Shown: positions 44,131 through 52,534, counted from the stretch's first letter. The stretch is DNA of 64,000 nt from Promethearchaeota archaeon (GCA_014730295.1 WJIN01000085.1:7768-71767); one strand, 5' to 3'. Numbers and translations are program-made. Notes: a model not told the origin generated them from the letters alone.

Positions 44131-44697
44131 TCAGCGAAATTCAGAATAGCTTTTAATTGAACGGGCGGCCTCTAAAAAATTTTGGGCTGTAATCGTGGGT
44201 TCTATATCTTTTTCTTCTAATTCTTCTCCGTGCTTCACTCCATGTCCCGTGAACAAATAAACGGTTTTAAGTCCCGCATTAATTCCAAACTGGACATCAG
44301 AGGGATGGTCACCTATCATCCATGAGTTATCCAGGTTTAATTCGTATTCTGAGAGTATTTCTTCCATGAATTGAGTATTTGGTTTACGGCATTTACAATC
44401 GACATCTGGATGATGGGGGCAAAAGAACACCGCTTCCACATTAATATCATGCAGTTCTAATTCAGCAAGTAAGCGGTTTGTAAAGTTCCAGAAGTCCTTC
44501 TCTCCGTAATACCCCCGTCCAATACCCGATTGGTTACTCACGATAAAGAAGATGTATTCCTCCTTTAATAAATTTAGACCTTCAATTACACCTGGTAGAA
44601 GTGCGAAATCCTCTACTTTATGGACATAACCGGGATCTACATTTAAAGTGCCATCCCTATCAAGAATGATTGCTTTTCCATTTGATTTTTTAGTCAC
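44131..44697 (-). CDS. HAD-superfamily phosphatase, GmhB/HisB-N type
   Basis: 188 residues with HAD motifs: nucleophile ILDRDGTL, motif II SNQSGIGRGY, and GDHPSDVQ. The zinc loop CPHHPDVDCKCRKP is the feature of GmhB (heptose-1,7-bisphosphate phosphatase) and the HisB phosphatase domain. It may remove a phosphate from a heptose bisphosphate for sugar-nucleotide synthesis (surface glycans) or from histidinol phosphate. No heptose or his genes adjoin, so the substrate is open. Encoded alone. Confidence 0.88.
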   Translation of the reverse strand: MTKKSNGKAIILDRDGTLNVDPGYVHKVEDFALLPGVIEGLNLLKEEYIFFIVSNQSGIGRGYYGEKDFWNFTNRLLAELELHDINVEAVFFCPHHPDVDCKCRKPNTQFMEEILSEYELNLDNSWMIGDHPSDVQFGINAGLKTVYLFTGHGVKHGEELEEKDIEPTITAQNFLEAARSIKSYSEFR

Positions 44698-44822
44698 TAT
44701 GATGCGCCTTAATCTATGCTAACTTATATTTGAATTCCTTAATCCAAGATCTTAGGAAGTTATCGATATATATTAAAAAAAAGGAAAAAAAAGTATAATT
44801 GTTTACGATTTTTGGATTTAAT

Positions 44823-45110
44823 TCAGTCACCGAGTAATTCTTTAACTTCTTCAGCGCCATCTTCTAATTCTTCTTTTTGTTGTGCATCCATCTTTAATAG
44901 AAGATACTGGAACTCTCCAACATGTTCTTTCTCTTCTTTAGCAACATCAAGTAGCACCATTTTTAAATGTTTATTATCCGTCATATCTGCCATCTGTTCA
45001 TATAAATTAATTGCGTCGAGTTCTGCGAGAATTCCCGCACGTAAGATCTGCTTGTCCATGTTTTCTTGCTTAATTTTACTCAAATCGATAGGAATTTTTC
45101 CTAATGTCAT
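44823..45110 (-). CDS. Ferritin-like (encapsulated-ferritin/Flp-type) protein
   Basis: 95 residues from the ATG at 45110, chosen because GGTGA lies five bases before it (a TTG four codons upstream is less likely). The two-helix pattern ILRAGILAELDAINLYEQM ... DVAKEEKEHVGEF is that of encapsulated ferritin (EncFtn/Flp), with probable iron ligands E30, E60/E62 and H63. The end, ELEDGAEEVKELLGD, resembles the part that, in Pyrococcus-type proteins, runs on into the encapsulin shell. Here the chain stops there and no shell gene is nearby. Such proteins dimerise to make a di-iron ferroxidase site, protecting against iron and oxygen. Confidence 0.8.
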   Translation of the reverse strand: MTLGKIPIDLSKIKQENMDKQILRAGILAELDAINLYEQMADMTDNKHLKMVLLDVAKEEKEHVGEFQYLLLKMDAQQKEELEDGAEEVKELLGD

Positions 45111-45382
45111 GTAATTCACCAATAATTCTTATTGACTTACGATTAAGATTAAGTTGTTCTCCTTAAAAAATTATAGCTTAAAAACTAAAGATTTAATCCG
45201 AATCAATTAATTTTAATGTTATTAAATTTAAAATACAAATCCTTCAGATAAAGACTTATCTTTTAATTTGCGAAAAAACAACAATTTAATTCTATAAGCA
45301 AAATTCTTTAAAAAATTATAAGCCGCTTCATTAAAAATTAAATAGATGTGAATAGAGTTACTTAGTATATACCAATAAGAAA

Positions 45383-46624
45383 ATGAAAGATATGACAAAC
45401 CAAATAAAAATACCTTGGGCCGCATGGCGTGATCCTGAGTTTCTGGAACTTACTTTTCCAGACTCATGGGAAGTAAAAGCGTGTAGGATGAATCAATGGG
45501 ATGGTCCCGTTTTAAATAAAGATCAACTTAAAGAAGGGATTCTAAATCCTATCGGAACTCAAAGATTATCAGAATTAGCTAAAGACAAAGAGAATACGGT
45601 AATTGTGGTTGACGATATGACAAGAACAACTCCCGTTTCAATATTAATGCCCCATATTTTAGAAGAGCTTTCAAAAGGGGGCATAACCAAAGACCAAATA
45701 ACCATTCTCCTAGCTTTAGGTGCTCATAAACCCATGATGAAGCGTGATCAAATCCTAAAATTGGGTAAAGATGTGGTTGATACAATCCGTATTGAAAACC
45801 ACCATCCTTACGAGAATTTAACAAACTTCGGAGAATCCAGTATTGGAACACCGATTGATGTGAATACCACATATTGCAACGCTGATTTAAAGATCTCAGT
45901 TGGTGGTGTTATTCCTCATCCCTTAGCTGGTTTTGGCGGAGGTGCAAAAATTGTGCTACCCGGAGTGTGTGGAATTCGTACGTTAGAAGCAAATCACTCG
46001 GCTGCGATGAGGGGTATTGGAGCGGGCATAGGACGAATGACGGGTGTTCGGGAAGATATCGAAGAAATCGCGGATAAAGTAGGATTAGATTTTTCCATTA
46101 ATCTCATCTTAACAGAGAAGGGAGAGATTTCGGGCATCACTGCAGGACATTTTAGAGAATCACACAGAAAAGCCATGGAGATGGCGACTGAAGCTTATAG
46201 CACTGAAGTTACATTGGATAATGATATTTGCTTTTTTAATCTCTTTCCCGAAGATTCGGAATTAAACCAATCGGTTAAAGGCTTTAACGGATTAATGACT
46301 GCTCCTAACAAAATGCTTAAACGCCGAGGCCATATCGTCTTGATGTCGTCCTCATATGAAGGAAAAGGGTATCATAGCCTCATAGCAGAAACTGGCGCAA
46401 AACTTTATAATAATTTAGGCGATAGTGTAATATGGAAAGCGTTTGTGAAGAAAAGAAAGGTACTATTCTTTTCTCCAAATATCTCAGAGCCTGATTTATA
46501 TCATTTTTTCCCGAAAGAAGTGAAGCTATTTAATAACTGGGAGGATCTCATAAATGAATTGGATTCTGCCTACGAAGAGCCACCGAAAGCCGCAGTTTTT
46601 CCATGTAGCATCCAATTAACCTAA
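45383..46624 (+). CDS. LarA-family (DUF2088) nickel-pincer racemase homologue
   Basis: 413 residues of the lactate racemase LarA family. Residues equivalent to LarA active-site groups are all present: R81 (DDMTRTTP), H115 (GAHKP), H179 and K189 (VIPHPLAGFGGGAK), H205 (NHS). LarA uses a nickel-pincer nucleotide built by LarB, LarE and LarC; none of these lies in the window, so they must be elsewhere or the cofactor differs. It may racemise or epimerise lactate or another 2-hydroxy acid. Two ATGs (45383, 45392) could start it. Upstream is AT-rich with a likely TATA-like ATTATAAG about 60 nt before. Confidence 0.9.
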   Translation: MKDMTNQIKIPWAAWRDPEFLELTFPDSWEVKACRMNQWDGPVLNKDQLKEGILNPIGTQRLSELAKDKENTVIVVDDMTRTTPVSILMPHILEELSKGGITKDQITILLALGAHKPMMKRDQILKLGKDVVDTIRIENHHPYENLTNFGESSIGTPIDVNTTYCNADLKISVGGVIPHPLAGFGGGAKIVLPGVCGIRTLEANHSAAMRGIGAGIGRMTGVREDIEEIADKVGLDFSINLILTEKGEISGITAGHFRESHRKAMEMATEAYSTEVTLDNDICFFNLFPEDSELNQSVKGFNGLMTAPNKMLKRRGHIVLMSSSYEGKGYHSLIAETGAKLYNNLGDSVIWKAFVKKRKVLFFSPNISEPDLYHFFPKEVKLFNNWEDLINELDSAYEEPPKAAVFPCSIQLT

Positions 46625-46790
46625 TTTTTTTATTTATTGTATTTTAATCAATTAGTTGTAAGAAGAAAACTAAATAACAATTAAATAGCAAATTCATATC
46701 GACGATTTTAAAATTCGGTTTTTTGGGTATTCATCGCCTCCCCTTAATAAATTATTAAAATTACTTTTTTATACCATTCTGACTCTTATT

Positions 46791-46813
46791 GAAATATCGA
46801 ACTTCAATATTTC
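46791..46813. promoter_or_regulatory. Operator-like inverted repeat at superoxide reductase promoter
   Basis: GAAATAT (46791-46797) and ATATTTC (46807-46813), perfect 7-bp arms with a 9-nt spacer. A TATA-like TTTTTATACC lies ~22 nt upstream, so the repeat covers the expected transcription start and ends 39 nt before the ATG at 46853. It may bind a redox-responsive repressor. Confidence 0.42.
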
Positions 46814-46852
46814 GAGATTTAATACACAATAATATAGTAGGTGTTTAAAAAT

Positions 46853-47230
46853 ATGGTAGATTATAATGAACTTTACCAAGAGGCCGACTGGAAAAAGGAA
46901 AAACATGTTCCCGTAATAGATATGGCTAAGAAAGGTGATGTAGTTACAATAAGACTCCATGTAGGAGAAGAGATTGGCCATCCAAATACCACGGAACATC
47001 ATATAAGATGGATAAAAGCACTCTTTTTACCTGATGGTGAAAAATATCCTTATGAAATAGGAAAGTGCGAATTTAATGCTCACGGAGAATCAGTAGAAGG
47101 ACCCGACACATCCACCGTCTATTGTGACCCAGAAGCCACTCTCCGATTTAAAACGGAGAAACCAGGAACAATCATCGCATTTTCTTACTGTAATATACAC
47201 GGTCTGTGGAGAAATGAAGAAAAATTGTGA
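46853..47230 (+). CDS. sor: Superoxide reductase (neelaredoxin type)
   Basis: 125 residues from the ATG at 46853 (the GTG at 46841 is an alternative). The iron ligands fit the one-iron SOR pattern: E16 and H18 (KEKHVP), H43 (GHPN), H49 (TEHH), C113 and H116 (SYCNIHG). There is no N-terminal desulforedoxin domain, so it is the neelaredoxin class of Pyrococcus. It reduces superoxide to hydrogen peroxide with electrons from rubredoxin; two rubredoxins and a rubredoxin reductase are encoded in the window. A free desulforedoxin-like gene converges on it. The promoter carries an inverted repeat. Confidence 0.93.
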   Translation: MVDYNELYQEADWKKEKHVPVIDMAKKGDVVTIRLHVGEEIGHPNTTEHHIRWIKALFLPDGEKYPYEIGKCEFNAHGESVEGPDTSTVYCDPEATLRFKTEKPGTIIAFSYCNIHGLWRNEEKL

Positions 47231-47354
47231 TTAATGCGATCTATTTCCTCAGGTTTCAAAAAATTTTTTATTTTTATTTTTATAAAACAATACTAAACCA
47301 GATAAGAAAATTAAGAAAAAAATAGAGAATCGGGACTCCAATCTCTAGGAAATA

Positions 47355-47474
47355 TCACTCCTCAACTAAAACCATATCTTCCCCGCAACACACGAGCGTA
47401 CCAAATCCAGATTCAATTACTTTAACAACATTTCCACATTTTTTACATTTATATACTTCTCCTACTTCTGTCAC
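47355..47474 (-). CDS. Desulforedoxin-like protein, 39 aa
   Basis: A very short gene with a GTG start at 47474 preceded by an excellent GGTGGTGA ribosome site. The sequence shows [11 protein letters not shown] followed by TLVCCGEDM, the Cys-x2-Cys and adjacent Cys-Cys of desulforedoxin (FeS4). In two-iron superoxide reductases this module is the N-terminal domain; here it stands as its own gene, converging with the one-iron SOR gene 125 nt away. The two gene products may work together as a split desulfoferrodoxin. Confidence 0.88.
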   Translation of the reverse strand: MTEVGEVYKCKKCGNVVKVIESGFGTLVCCGEDMVLVEE

Positions 47475-47612
47475 GATTTCACCACCAAGAAATTTTTAAA
47501 TCTCGGTTACTTATCAACTAAAGCTTGACGTAATTAAAGTCTAAGTTTTATATTTCAAAACCTTTCCCATAAAAAGCGCGATTATAAAAAGAAAAATTTA
47601 TTTAAATTATAA

Positions 47613-48005
47613 TTAAAACCTATCCCACGCTTTATGGACTGCCTTTCCAGTCATTTCTATTACAGATTGCATCTCATCGGCGGGCGCGAGTCCAACCTCC
47701 GGAGCAATTTTCATTATTGACACATGAGACACAATCACTTTCCCTTCATCTTCATATACCACGAAACTACAAGGAAAAAGCAATCCTACGTTTTTCGAAA
47801 CATCTAAGGCACCTTTTGCAAATTCAGGGGCGCATGCTAAAATAATCGTATATCGAGAATAATCAACACCCAATTTTTTCTTAAAGATTTTGTCAATTTC
47901 TTTCGTTAACATATGACTAAAACCCTCTTCCTGAATTATCTTCTCCACTTTCTCTACTGCCTTATCAAAGTCCATATCCATCTCTTTTTTCAAAAAATCT
48001 ACCAT
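47613..48005 (-). CDS. DUF302-family protein
   Basis: 130 residues matching the DUF302 pattern of an alpha/beta protein that dimerises: DFDKAVEKVEKIIQEEGFSH at the start, YTIILACAPEFAKGAL in the middle, GLLFPCSFVVYEDEGKV, and PADEMQSVIEMTGKAVH near the end. A conserved Cys (C67 region, LACAPE) and LLFPCSF are present. Function unknown; family members often neighbour redox and sulfur genes. It lies 24 nt downstream of the AhpD-like gene and is probably co-transcribed. Confidence 0.85.
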   Translation of the reverse strand: MVDFLKKEMDMDFDKAVEKVEKIIQEEGFSHMLTKEIDKIFKKKLGVDYSRYTIILACAPEFAKGALDVSKNVGLLFPCSFVVYEDEGKVIVSHVSIMKIAPEVGLAPADEMQSVIEMTGKAVHKAWDRF

Positions 48006-48029
48006 TATTCATATCACCTTACTATTACA

Positions 48030-48368
48030 TTATTCTGCTAAATCCTTTATCGATTTCAATACATTAGCCGTAAACATCAAGCTGGGTCCCCCGCCCATCA
48101 TACTAGCCACTAAACAAGCTTCAACAATCTCTTCCTTTGTAGCACCCTCTTCTAACGCGTTCTTTACATGGAGGGCAACACACCATTCGCACTGCTTGCT
48201 TACAGACAAGGCGACACCTATTATCTCTTTCACTTTTTGTGATAAAGCACCATCTTCTTTTGATGCTCCCATAAATTTCTGAAAGCCCTCCATCGCGGCG
48301 GGATTGACTTTCCCAAAAGAGTTCATCGTATTTTGAATTTCTCGTAATAATTCTTTACTATTTCTCAT
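48030..48368 (-). CDS. AhpD/carboxymuconolactone decarboxylase-family protein
   Basis: 112 residues with the family's helical core and redox motif C60-x2-C63 (SKQCEWCVALHVKNALEEG), where the His six residues on is part of the proton relay of AhpD. Such proteins reduce peroxides or act as disulfide partners in peroxiredoxin systems. First gene of a two-gene operon with the DUF302 protein. It adds to the oxidative-stress set in this part of the window. Confidence 0.9.
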   Translation of the reverse strand: MRNSKELLREIQNTMNSFGKVNPAAMEGFQKFMGASKEDGALSQKVKEIIGVALSVSKQCEWCVALHVKNALEEGATKEEIVEACLVASMMGGGPSLMFTANVLKSIKDLAE

Positions 48369-48659
48369 ACTTTTATTCGCTCTCTTATAAAATTTTAAAT
48401 TAATCTTCTAATTGTTTGAATCTCTTTAATTCCTTTTTATTATAATCTAAAAAGATTTTACACTGGAGTATATGAACATCTTAATCTAAAAAAATAATAT
48501 GTTTATGATTTATTAAGATACATTCTAATTCATGCCATTCTCAAAGATAACAGATAAATAGGAGTAGAATTAATTCGTATATTTTTATTTTAAAAAAAGT
48601 AGATATTTAAGGTTCTGCGACTTATGATTCTAAATAATTTATAGAGAGAGAAATTCAAG

Positions 48660-49820
48660 ATGAGAGAAACCACAAAAACAGCGTTTTTAGTAATTTTAAT
48701 TATAATGGGAATCGGAGGAATACTATTGGTAATCAATCTATTCGTTCCAAGTTATGCCTACTGTGATTACGATTATGCGAATGCCTTTCCAAACCTCACG
48801 TTCAGTCGACCCGTCGGGATTTATAGTCCTAATGATGGTTCAAATAGACTTTTTATTTTAGAAAAAGGGGGTACCATCCAAATTATTGATAACAATGAAT
48901 CAGCAACATCAAAGCATCTATTTCTTGATATCAGCGATCAAGTAAGCGATGATGGAGAACGAGGGTTATTGGGATTATCATTCCATCCGAATTTTACCAA
49001 TAATAATTATACATATATATATTACACAAATAATACGGGAGATTCCATTATTTCTCGATTCTCTTTAGAAGATGAGAATACTGCTAATAAATCCAGTGAA
49101 TATCTTATCTTGAGCGTTGAGCAACCAGCTTCTAATCATAATGGCGGACAGATCGCCTTTGGACCTGATGGATATCTTTATATTGCACTCGGCGATGGGG
49201 GTGGGGGTGGCGATACCTATGGGAATGCTCAGAATAGAGAGACTCTCTTAGGGTCTATATTACGTATAGATGTCGATTCGGGCGATCCATATACTATTCC
49301 CAGTGATAACCCATTTTTTGAAAATACTCAAGGATATAAAGAAGAAATCTATGCTTATGGATTAAGAAATCCGTGGAGATTTAGCTTTGATAACGAGACA
49401 GAGTTATTATGGGCTGCAGATGTAGGACAAAATGCATGGGAGGAGATAAATCTGATTGAAAATGGTGGAAACTATGGCTGGCCAATCCTCGAAGGGACAC
49501 ATTGCTATGAATTCTCAAGTTGCGATAAGAATGCGTACGACGCTCCTATTTACGAATATTCACATAGTTTTGGACAATCCATTACAGGAGGATATGTATA
49601 TCGCGGAAACCAATTACCATGCTTAATCGGTAAATATATCTATGGGGATTTTATAAACGGAAAAATATGGGCACTCGACTACAATCAAGGAACTGACGTT
49701 CAAAACGAAATTTTAAAGGATTTGCCTTATAAAATCACTTCATTTGGTGAAGATGCCAACAAGGAGCTTTTAATATGTGCAATCGAAGGTAATATCTTCA
49801 AACTAGTGAGAATGATATAA
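48660..49820 (+). CDS. PQQ-type sugar dehydrogenase (soluble GDH/HHIP fold), membrane-anchored or secreted
   Basis: 386 residues. An N-terminal span (LVILIIMGIGGILLVINLFV) acts as signal anchor or signal peptide. The rest is a six-bladed beta-propeller of the soluble glucose dehydrogenase (GSDH/Asd) family: GERGLLGLSFHPNF, NHNGGQIAFGPDGYLYIALG, LRIDVDSGDPY, EIYAYGLRNPWRFSFD, ADVGQNAWEEINLI, and NYGWP. The NHNGG motif carries the His that in GDH acts as base at PQQ. It may oxidise external sugars, yet PQQ synthesis is rare in archaea, so a non-catalytic binding role is also possible. Confidence 0.85.
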   Translation: MRETTKTAFLVILIIMGIGGILLVINLFVPSYAYCDYDYANAFPNLTFSRPVGIYSPNDGSNRLFILEKGGTIQIIDNNESATSKHLFLDISDQVSDDGERGLLGLSFHPNFTNNNYTYIYYTNNTGDSIISRFSLEDENTANKSSEYLILSVEQPASNHNGGQIAFGPDGYLYIALGDGGGGGDTYGNAQNRETLLGSILRIDVDSGDPYTIPSDNPFFENTQGYKEEIYAYGLRNPWRFSFDNETELLWAADVGQNAWEEINLIENGGNYGWPILEGTHCYEFSSCDKNAYDAPIYEYSHSFGQSITGGYVYRGNQLPCLIGKYIYGDFINGKIWALDYNQGTDVQNEILKDLPYKITSFGEDANKELLICAIEGNIFKLVRMI

Positions 49821-49877
49821 ATAATTCTCATAAATGTGCTTTTTTTCATGAAAAAAACAGTAAGAAAATAAAAATTT

Positions 49878-50666
49878 TTATAGTAATATTACAGCATCAA
49901 CAAAGAGTTCATAATTTTCGTCTTCATCGAGGTCGTGTATTATTACTTTCTCAACATCATTCGTTCCTTGAATCTCTATTAGTTTCGATTCTCTCAGGAT
50001 TTTTACATCTGAGAATTTCAGCCGCTTTCTTAGTTCCTCTCCACCAGGTATCCCGTCTTTATTTGTCACCAAGATTACTCTTCCAGTATAATCTGTCAAT
50101 TCTATTGCCAATTCCAACGATTTTTCTCCTGTATCAACTATTAAGGTACGTTTATCTCTTAAATCTTCTAAATTTGGAACGTCTTTGTGCACACCTTTAT
50201 CCAAAAACTCTTCTAAACCGAGTATTACATCCAAATCTATCGGTTTACAAGATCCTTGAACTTCTACCTCGGGCTCGGTGCCTTCTCTATAGTTATTAAT
50301 AGCTGCTTTTAATGCATCCGCTGCCAAATTCGAGCAATGCATCTTAATCGGTGGTAAACCGTCCAGCTCATCCGCTACGTCATCTCTTGTAATTTTATAT
50401 GCATCATCAAGTCTCATGCCCATTGCCATTTCCGTGACCATTGAGGAGGTCGCGACAGCAGAGCCGCACCCAAAGGTTCTGAACTTTATATCCTCAATAA
50501 TTTCTTGCTGCTCATCATTCTCTGTTACCTTAATAAAGATTTCCATTAGATCTCCGCAAACTGGATTTCCTACTTTGCCATATCCATCAGGGTTTTCGAT
50601 CACACCCACATTACGCGGATTTCTAAAATGGTCCATCACCTTTTTTGTATATTGTGTAGATTTCAT
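49878..50666 (-). CDS. iscU: IscU/NifU-type Fe-S scaffold fused to thioredoxin-reductase-like Rossmann domain
   Basis: Residues 1-~130 are a full IscU: C37 and D39 (NPVCGD), C67 (TFGCGSA), H110 and C111 (MHCS), the residues that assemble [2Fe-2S]. After a linker with one more Cys (C140, VQGSCKP), residues ~172-262 look like the NAD(P)H-binding half of thioredoxin reductase: TLIVDTGEKSLELAIEL, RVILVTNKD, LIEIQGTNDVEKVIIHD, ELFVDAVILL. The GxGxxA loop is degenerate. This second part may be a redox or docking domain. It is the last gene of the sulfur operon, 1 nt after the iscS-like stop, with GGTGA eight bases before its ATG. Confidence 0.88.
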   Translation of the reverse strand: MKSTQYTKKVMDHFRNPRNVGVIENPDGYGKVGNPVCGDLMEIFIKVTENDEQQEIIEDIKFRTFGCGSAVATSSMVTEMAMGMRLDDAYKITRDDVADELDGLPPIKMHCSNLAADALKAAINNYREGTEPEVEVQGSCKPIDLDVILGLEEFLDKGVHKDVPNLEDLRDKRTLIVDTGEKSLELAIELTDYTGRVILVTNKDGIPGGEELRKRLKFSDVKILRESKLIEIQGTNDVEKVIIHDLDEDENYELFVDAVILL

Positions 50667-50667
50667 A

Positions 50668-51864
50668 TTAGTATTTCACCTCATTATATTTTTTTAACAA
50701 TTCCGGAGGAGTGAGCGGAGATAATTTCCTCAACCTTTCTATGACTTGAGGTAATACCTCAATTAGGTGGTCGATCTCCTCCTCTTTTGTAAATCTTCCC
50801 AGGGTTAAAAGTAAACTCCCATGTGCCTCTTCATGGAGTAAACCGCATGAGATCAGAGTATGTGAAGGTTCCAATGTCTTTGAGGTACATGCTGAGCCCG
50901 TTGCCGCTGCGATTTTGTGTTCCTTCAGATCTAAAATTAAGGATTCACCTTCAATATAATCAAATCGAAAATGAGCATTATGAGCCAATCTCTTAGTGGG
51001 ATGACCATTTAGATATGATTTCGGAATACCTTCTAATATTTCTCTTATTAGGGTATCTCTGTAGTTTGATAATCGTTTTGTCTCAGATTCCATCTCTTTT
51101 TTCATAATTTGGGCGGCTTTTGCAAATCCAACGATTCCGTGTAAATTATGGGAACCCGACCGCATCCCAGATTCTTGCCCCCCCCCGATGAGTATCGGAT
51201 TGATTCGCAATCCTTTTCGAAGGTATAACGCTGCCACTCCTTTTGGACCATATATATCATTTGAAGAAAAAGTAACTAAGTCAAAAGGTACTTTCTCAAC
51301 ATCAATAGGTAGCACAGCCTCGCTCGCAACCGCATCAGTATGGAATAAAATCCCATTTTCCTTGGTGATAGTACTTATCTCTTCAAAAGGTTGAATTGAT
51401 CCTATCTCGTTGCTCGCACTAGAAATCGAGATAAGGATCGTCTTTTCATTAATTAGATTTTTCAACTTTTCAAGCCGAATGATCCCGTACTGATCAACAG
51501 GGACCTTACTTACTTGAAAACCTTCTCGCTCAAGATATTTGACAATATTCCTTATCGATATATGTTCAATTTCAGAAATAATAACATGATTTCCCTTGTT
51601 TTTATATCTCATCGCAGTGCCGATAAGTGCTAAGTTATTGGATTCAGTCGCACTGGATGTGAAGATTACTTTTGAATCCTCTGAGGCATTAATGAAATCC
51701 TTAATCGTATTCCGAGCAGTTTCAAGCGTATCGGTAGCCTCATCACCGATATTATGCAGAGATGCGGGGTTGCCGAACTTATCTGTATAATAAGGCATCA
51801 TCTCCTCCACAACTCTGGGATCAACTGGCTTTGCAGATTGATAATCTAAATAAATATTCTCCAT
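50668..51864 (-). CDS. iscS: Cysteine desulfurase homologue lacking the PLP lysine (Asp variant)
   Basis: 398 residues with the full IscS/NifS framework: YLDYQSAKPVDPRV at the start, H101 (SEIEH), D177 (HTDA), and the persulfide Cys C326 in GSACTS. The PLP-lysine site, normally SxHK before xYGPKG, reads SSNDIYGPKG: Asn202 and Asp203 replace His-Lys. The codons are AAT GAT in clean context, so it is not a frameshift. Archaeoglobus fulgidus IscS has the same Lys-to-Asp change and, as I recall, lacks desulfurase activity while still binding IscU and offering its Cys. The protein is therefore probably a scaffold partner that accepts sulfur from elsewhere. Co-transcribed with iscU (1 nt) and dsrE/tusA. 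Confidence 0.92.
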   Translation of the reverse strand: MENIYLDYQSAKPVDPRVVEEMMPYYTDKFGNPASLHNIGDEATDTLETARNTIKDFINASEDSKVIFTSSATESNNLALIGTAMRYKNKGNHVIISEIEHISIRNIVKYLEREGFQVSKVPVDQYGIIRLEKLKNLINEKTILISISSASNEIGSIQPFEEISTITKENGILFHTDAVASEAVLPIDVEKVPFDLVTFSSNDIYGPKGVAALYLRKGLRINPILIGGGQESGMRSGSHNLHGIVGFAKAAQIMKKEMESETKRLSNYRDTLIREILEGIPKSYLNGHPTKRLAHNAHFRFDYIEGESLILDLKEHKIAAATGSACTSKTLEPSHTLISCGLLHEEAHGSLLLTLGRFTKEEEIDHLIEVLPQVIERLRKLSPLTPPELLKKYNEVKY

Positions 51865-51906
51865 TTTATACGCCTCGTATTATTAATTTTGATTTGTATT
51901 GATGCC

Positions 51907-52266
51907 TTAGAACCACATCGTTCCATCGGCCTCTAACACCAAATCATTAAGCGTTGCAGCTCCCACGATCTTCACACCGGGAATTAACTCTACACTTTCC
52001 CAGCCCAGCATACGTTTAGATGCCTCGCACACTAATATCTCCACCCCTGATTCTAAGGTTTTATCTATCATCTCTCTGACACTGGGGAAATTACCAAGTT
52101 TAATTTTCTTTGCTGCTCCAGGGCGTAAAATTTTTAAACCCGTTCCCAGATAATACACTTTTGCGTTAATATCCATAGCCTTGGCGGTTTGGGCCAACAC
52201 TAATGGGGAATATTGTTTTTCTGGGGCATCTGTGGTTTGTACATATAATAATTCTTTCTTTTCCAT
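51907..52266 (-). CDS. DsrE/F-like sulfurtransferase
   Basis: 119 residues from the ATG at 52266, which follows a clear TAAGGAGGTT site; the longer frame to 52395 overlaps the tusA gene and is rejected. It has the DsrE fold: KKELLYVQTTDAPEKQYSPL, VLAQTAKAMDINAKVYYLG, and the active Cys in VEILVCEASKRMLG. DsrE-type proteins take sulfur from, or pass it to, TusA as a persulfide. Its place between tusA and the iscS-like gene suggests that it hands sulfur to the IscS/IscU complex. An ADGTMWF tail is typical of the subgroup. Confidence 0.85.
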   Translation of the reverse strand: MEKKELLYVQTTDAPEKQYSPLVLAQTAKAMDINAKVYYLGTGLKILRPGAAKKIKLGNFPSVREMIDKTLESGVEILVCEASKRMLGWESVELIPGVKIVGAATLNDLVLEADGTMWF

Positions 52267-52279
52267 TTTTTTAACCTCC

Positions 52280-52534
52280 TTATTTTCTTTTTCTAAAATA
52301 AAATATAAGATCGTTCTCTTCCTTACTAAAATCGATAATCTCGGTATCGGTTCTTTTTGCCCACCGTTTAAAATCCTCCTCTGCGGCGGGATCATCCGCC
52401 ATCACTTTAAAGCATTGCCCGATCTCTAACTCTTCGGAAACATTTCGGACTTCAAACAACGGTTCGGGACAAAATAACCCTCGTGTGTCCAATTCCACAT
52501 CAAAAGTCGGTTCTTCAGGTTTTTCTTTACTCAT
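52280..52534 (-). CDS. TusA-family sulfur carrier, copy 1
   Basis: 84 residues. The sulfur-accepting CPEP motif (C22) lies in DTRGLFCPEPLFEVR, followed by the typical ADDPAAEEDF (amphipathic helix), then TEIIDFSKEENDLIFYFRK. The ATG at 52534 has GGAGG eight bases upstream. First gene of the operon tusA-dsrE-iscS-iscU. TusA carries sulfur as a persulfide between thiol partners; here the neighbour DsrE and the Lys-less IscS are the likely partners. A second copy of equal length is at 52862. Confidence 0.92.
   Translation of the reverse strand: MSKEKPEEPTFDVELDTRGLFCPEPLFEVRNVSEELEIGQCFKVMADDPAAEEDFKRWAKRTDTEIIDFSKEENDLIFYFRKRK

Noticed and set aside
46769..47002. Minus-strand frame overlapping the superoxide reductase start
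   Set aside because: Mirror image of the sor gene and its promoter, with no family similarity.
51907..52395. Longer N-terminus for the DsrE-like protein
   Set aside because: It would overlap the tusA gene and lacks family similarity; the ATG at 52266 has a clear GGAGG site.
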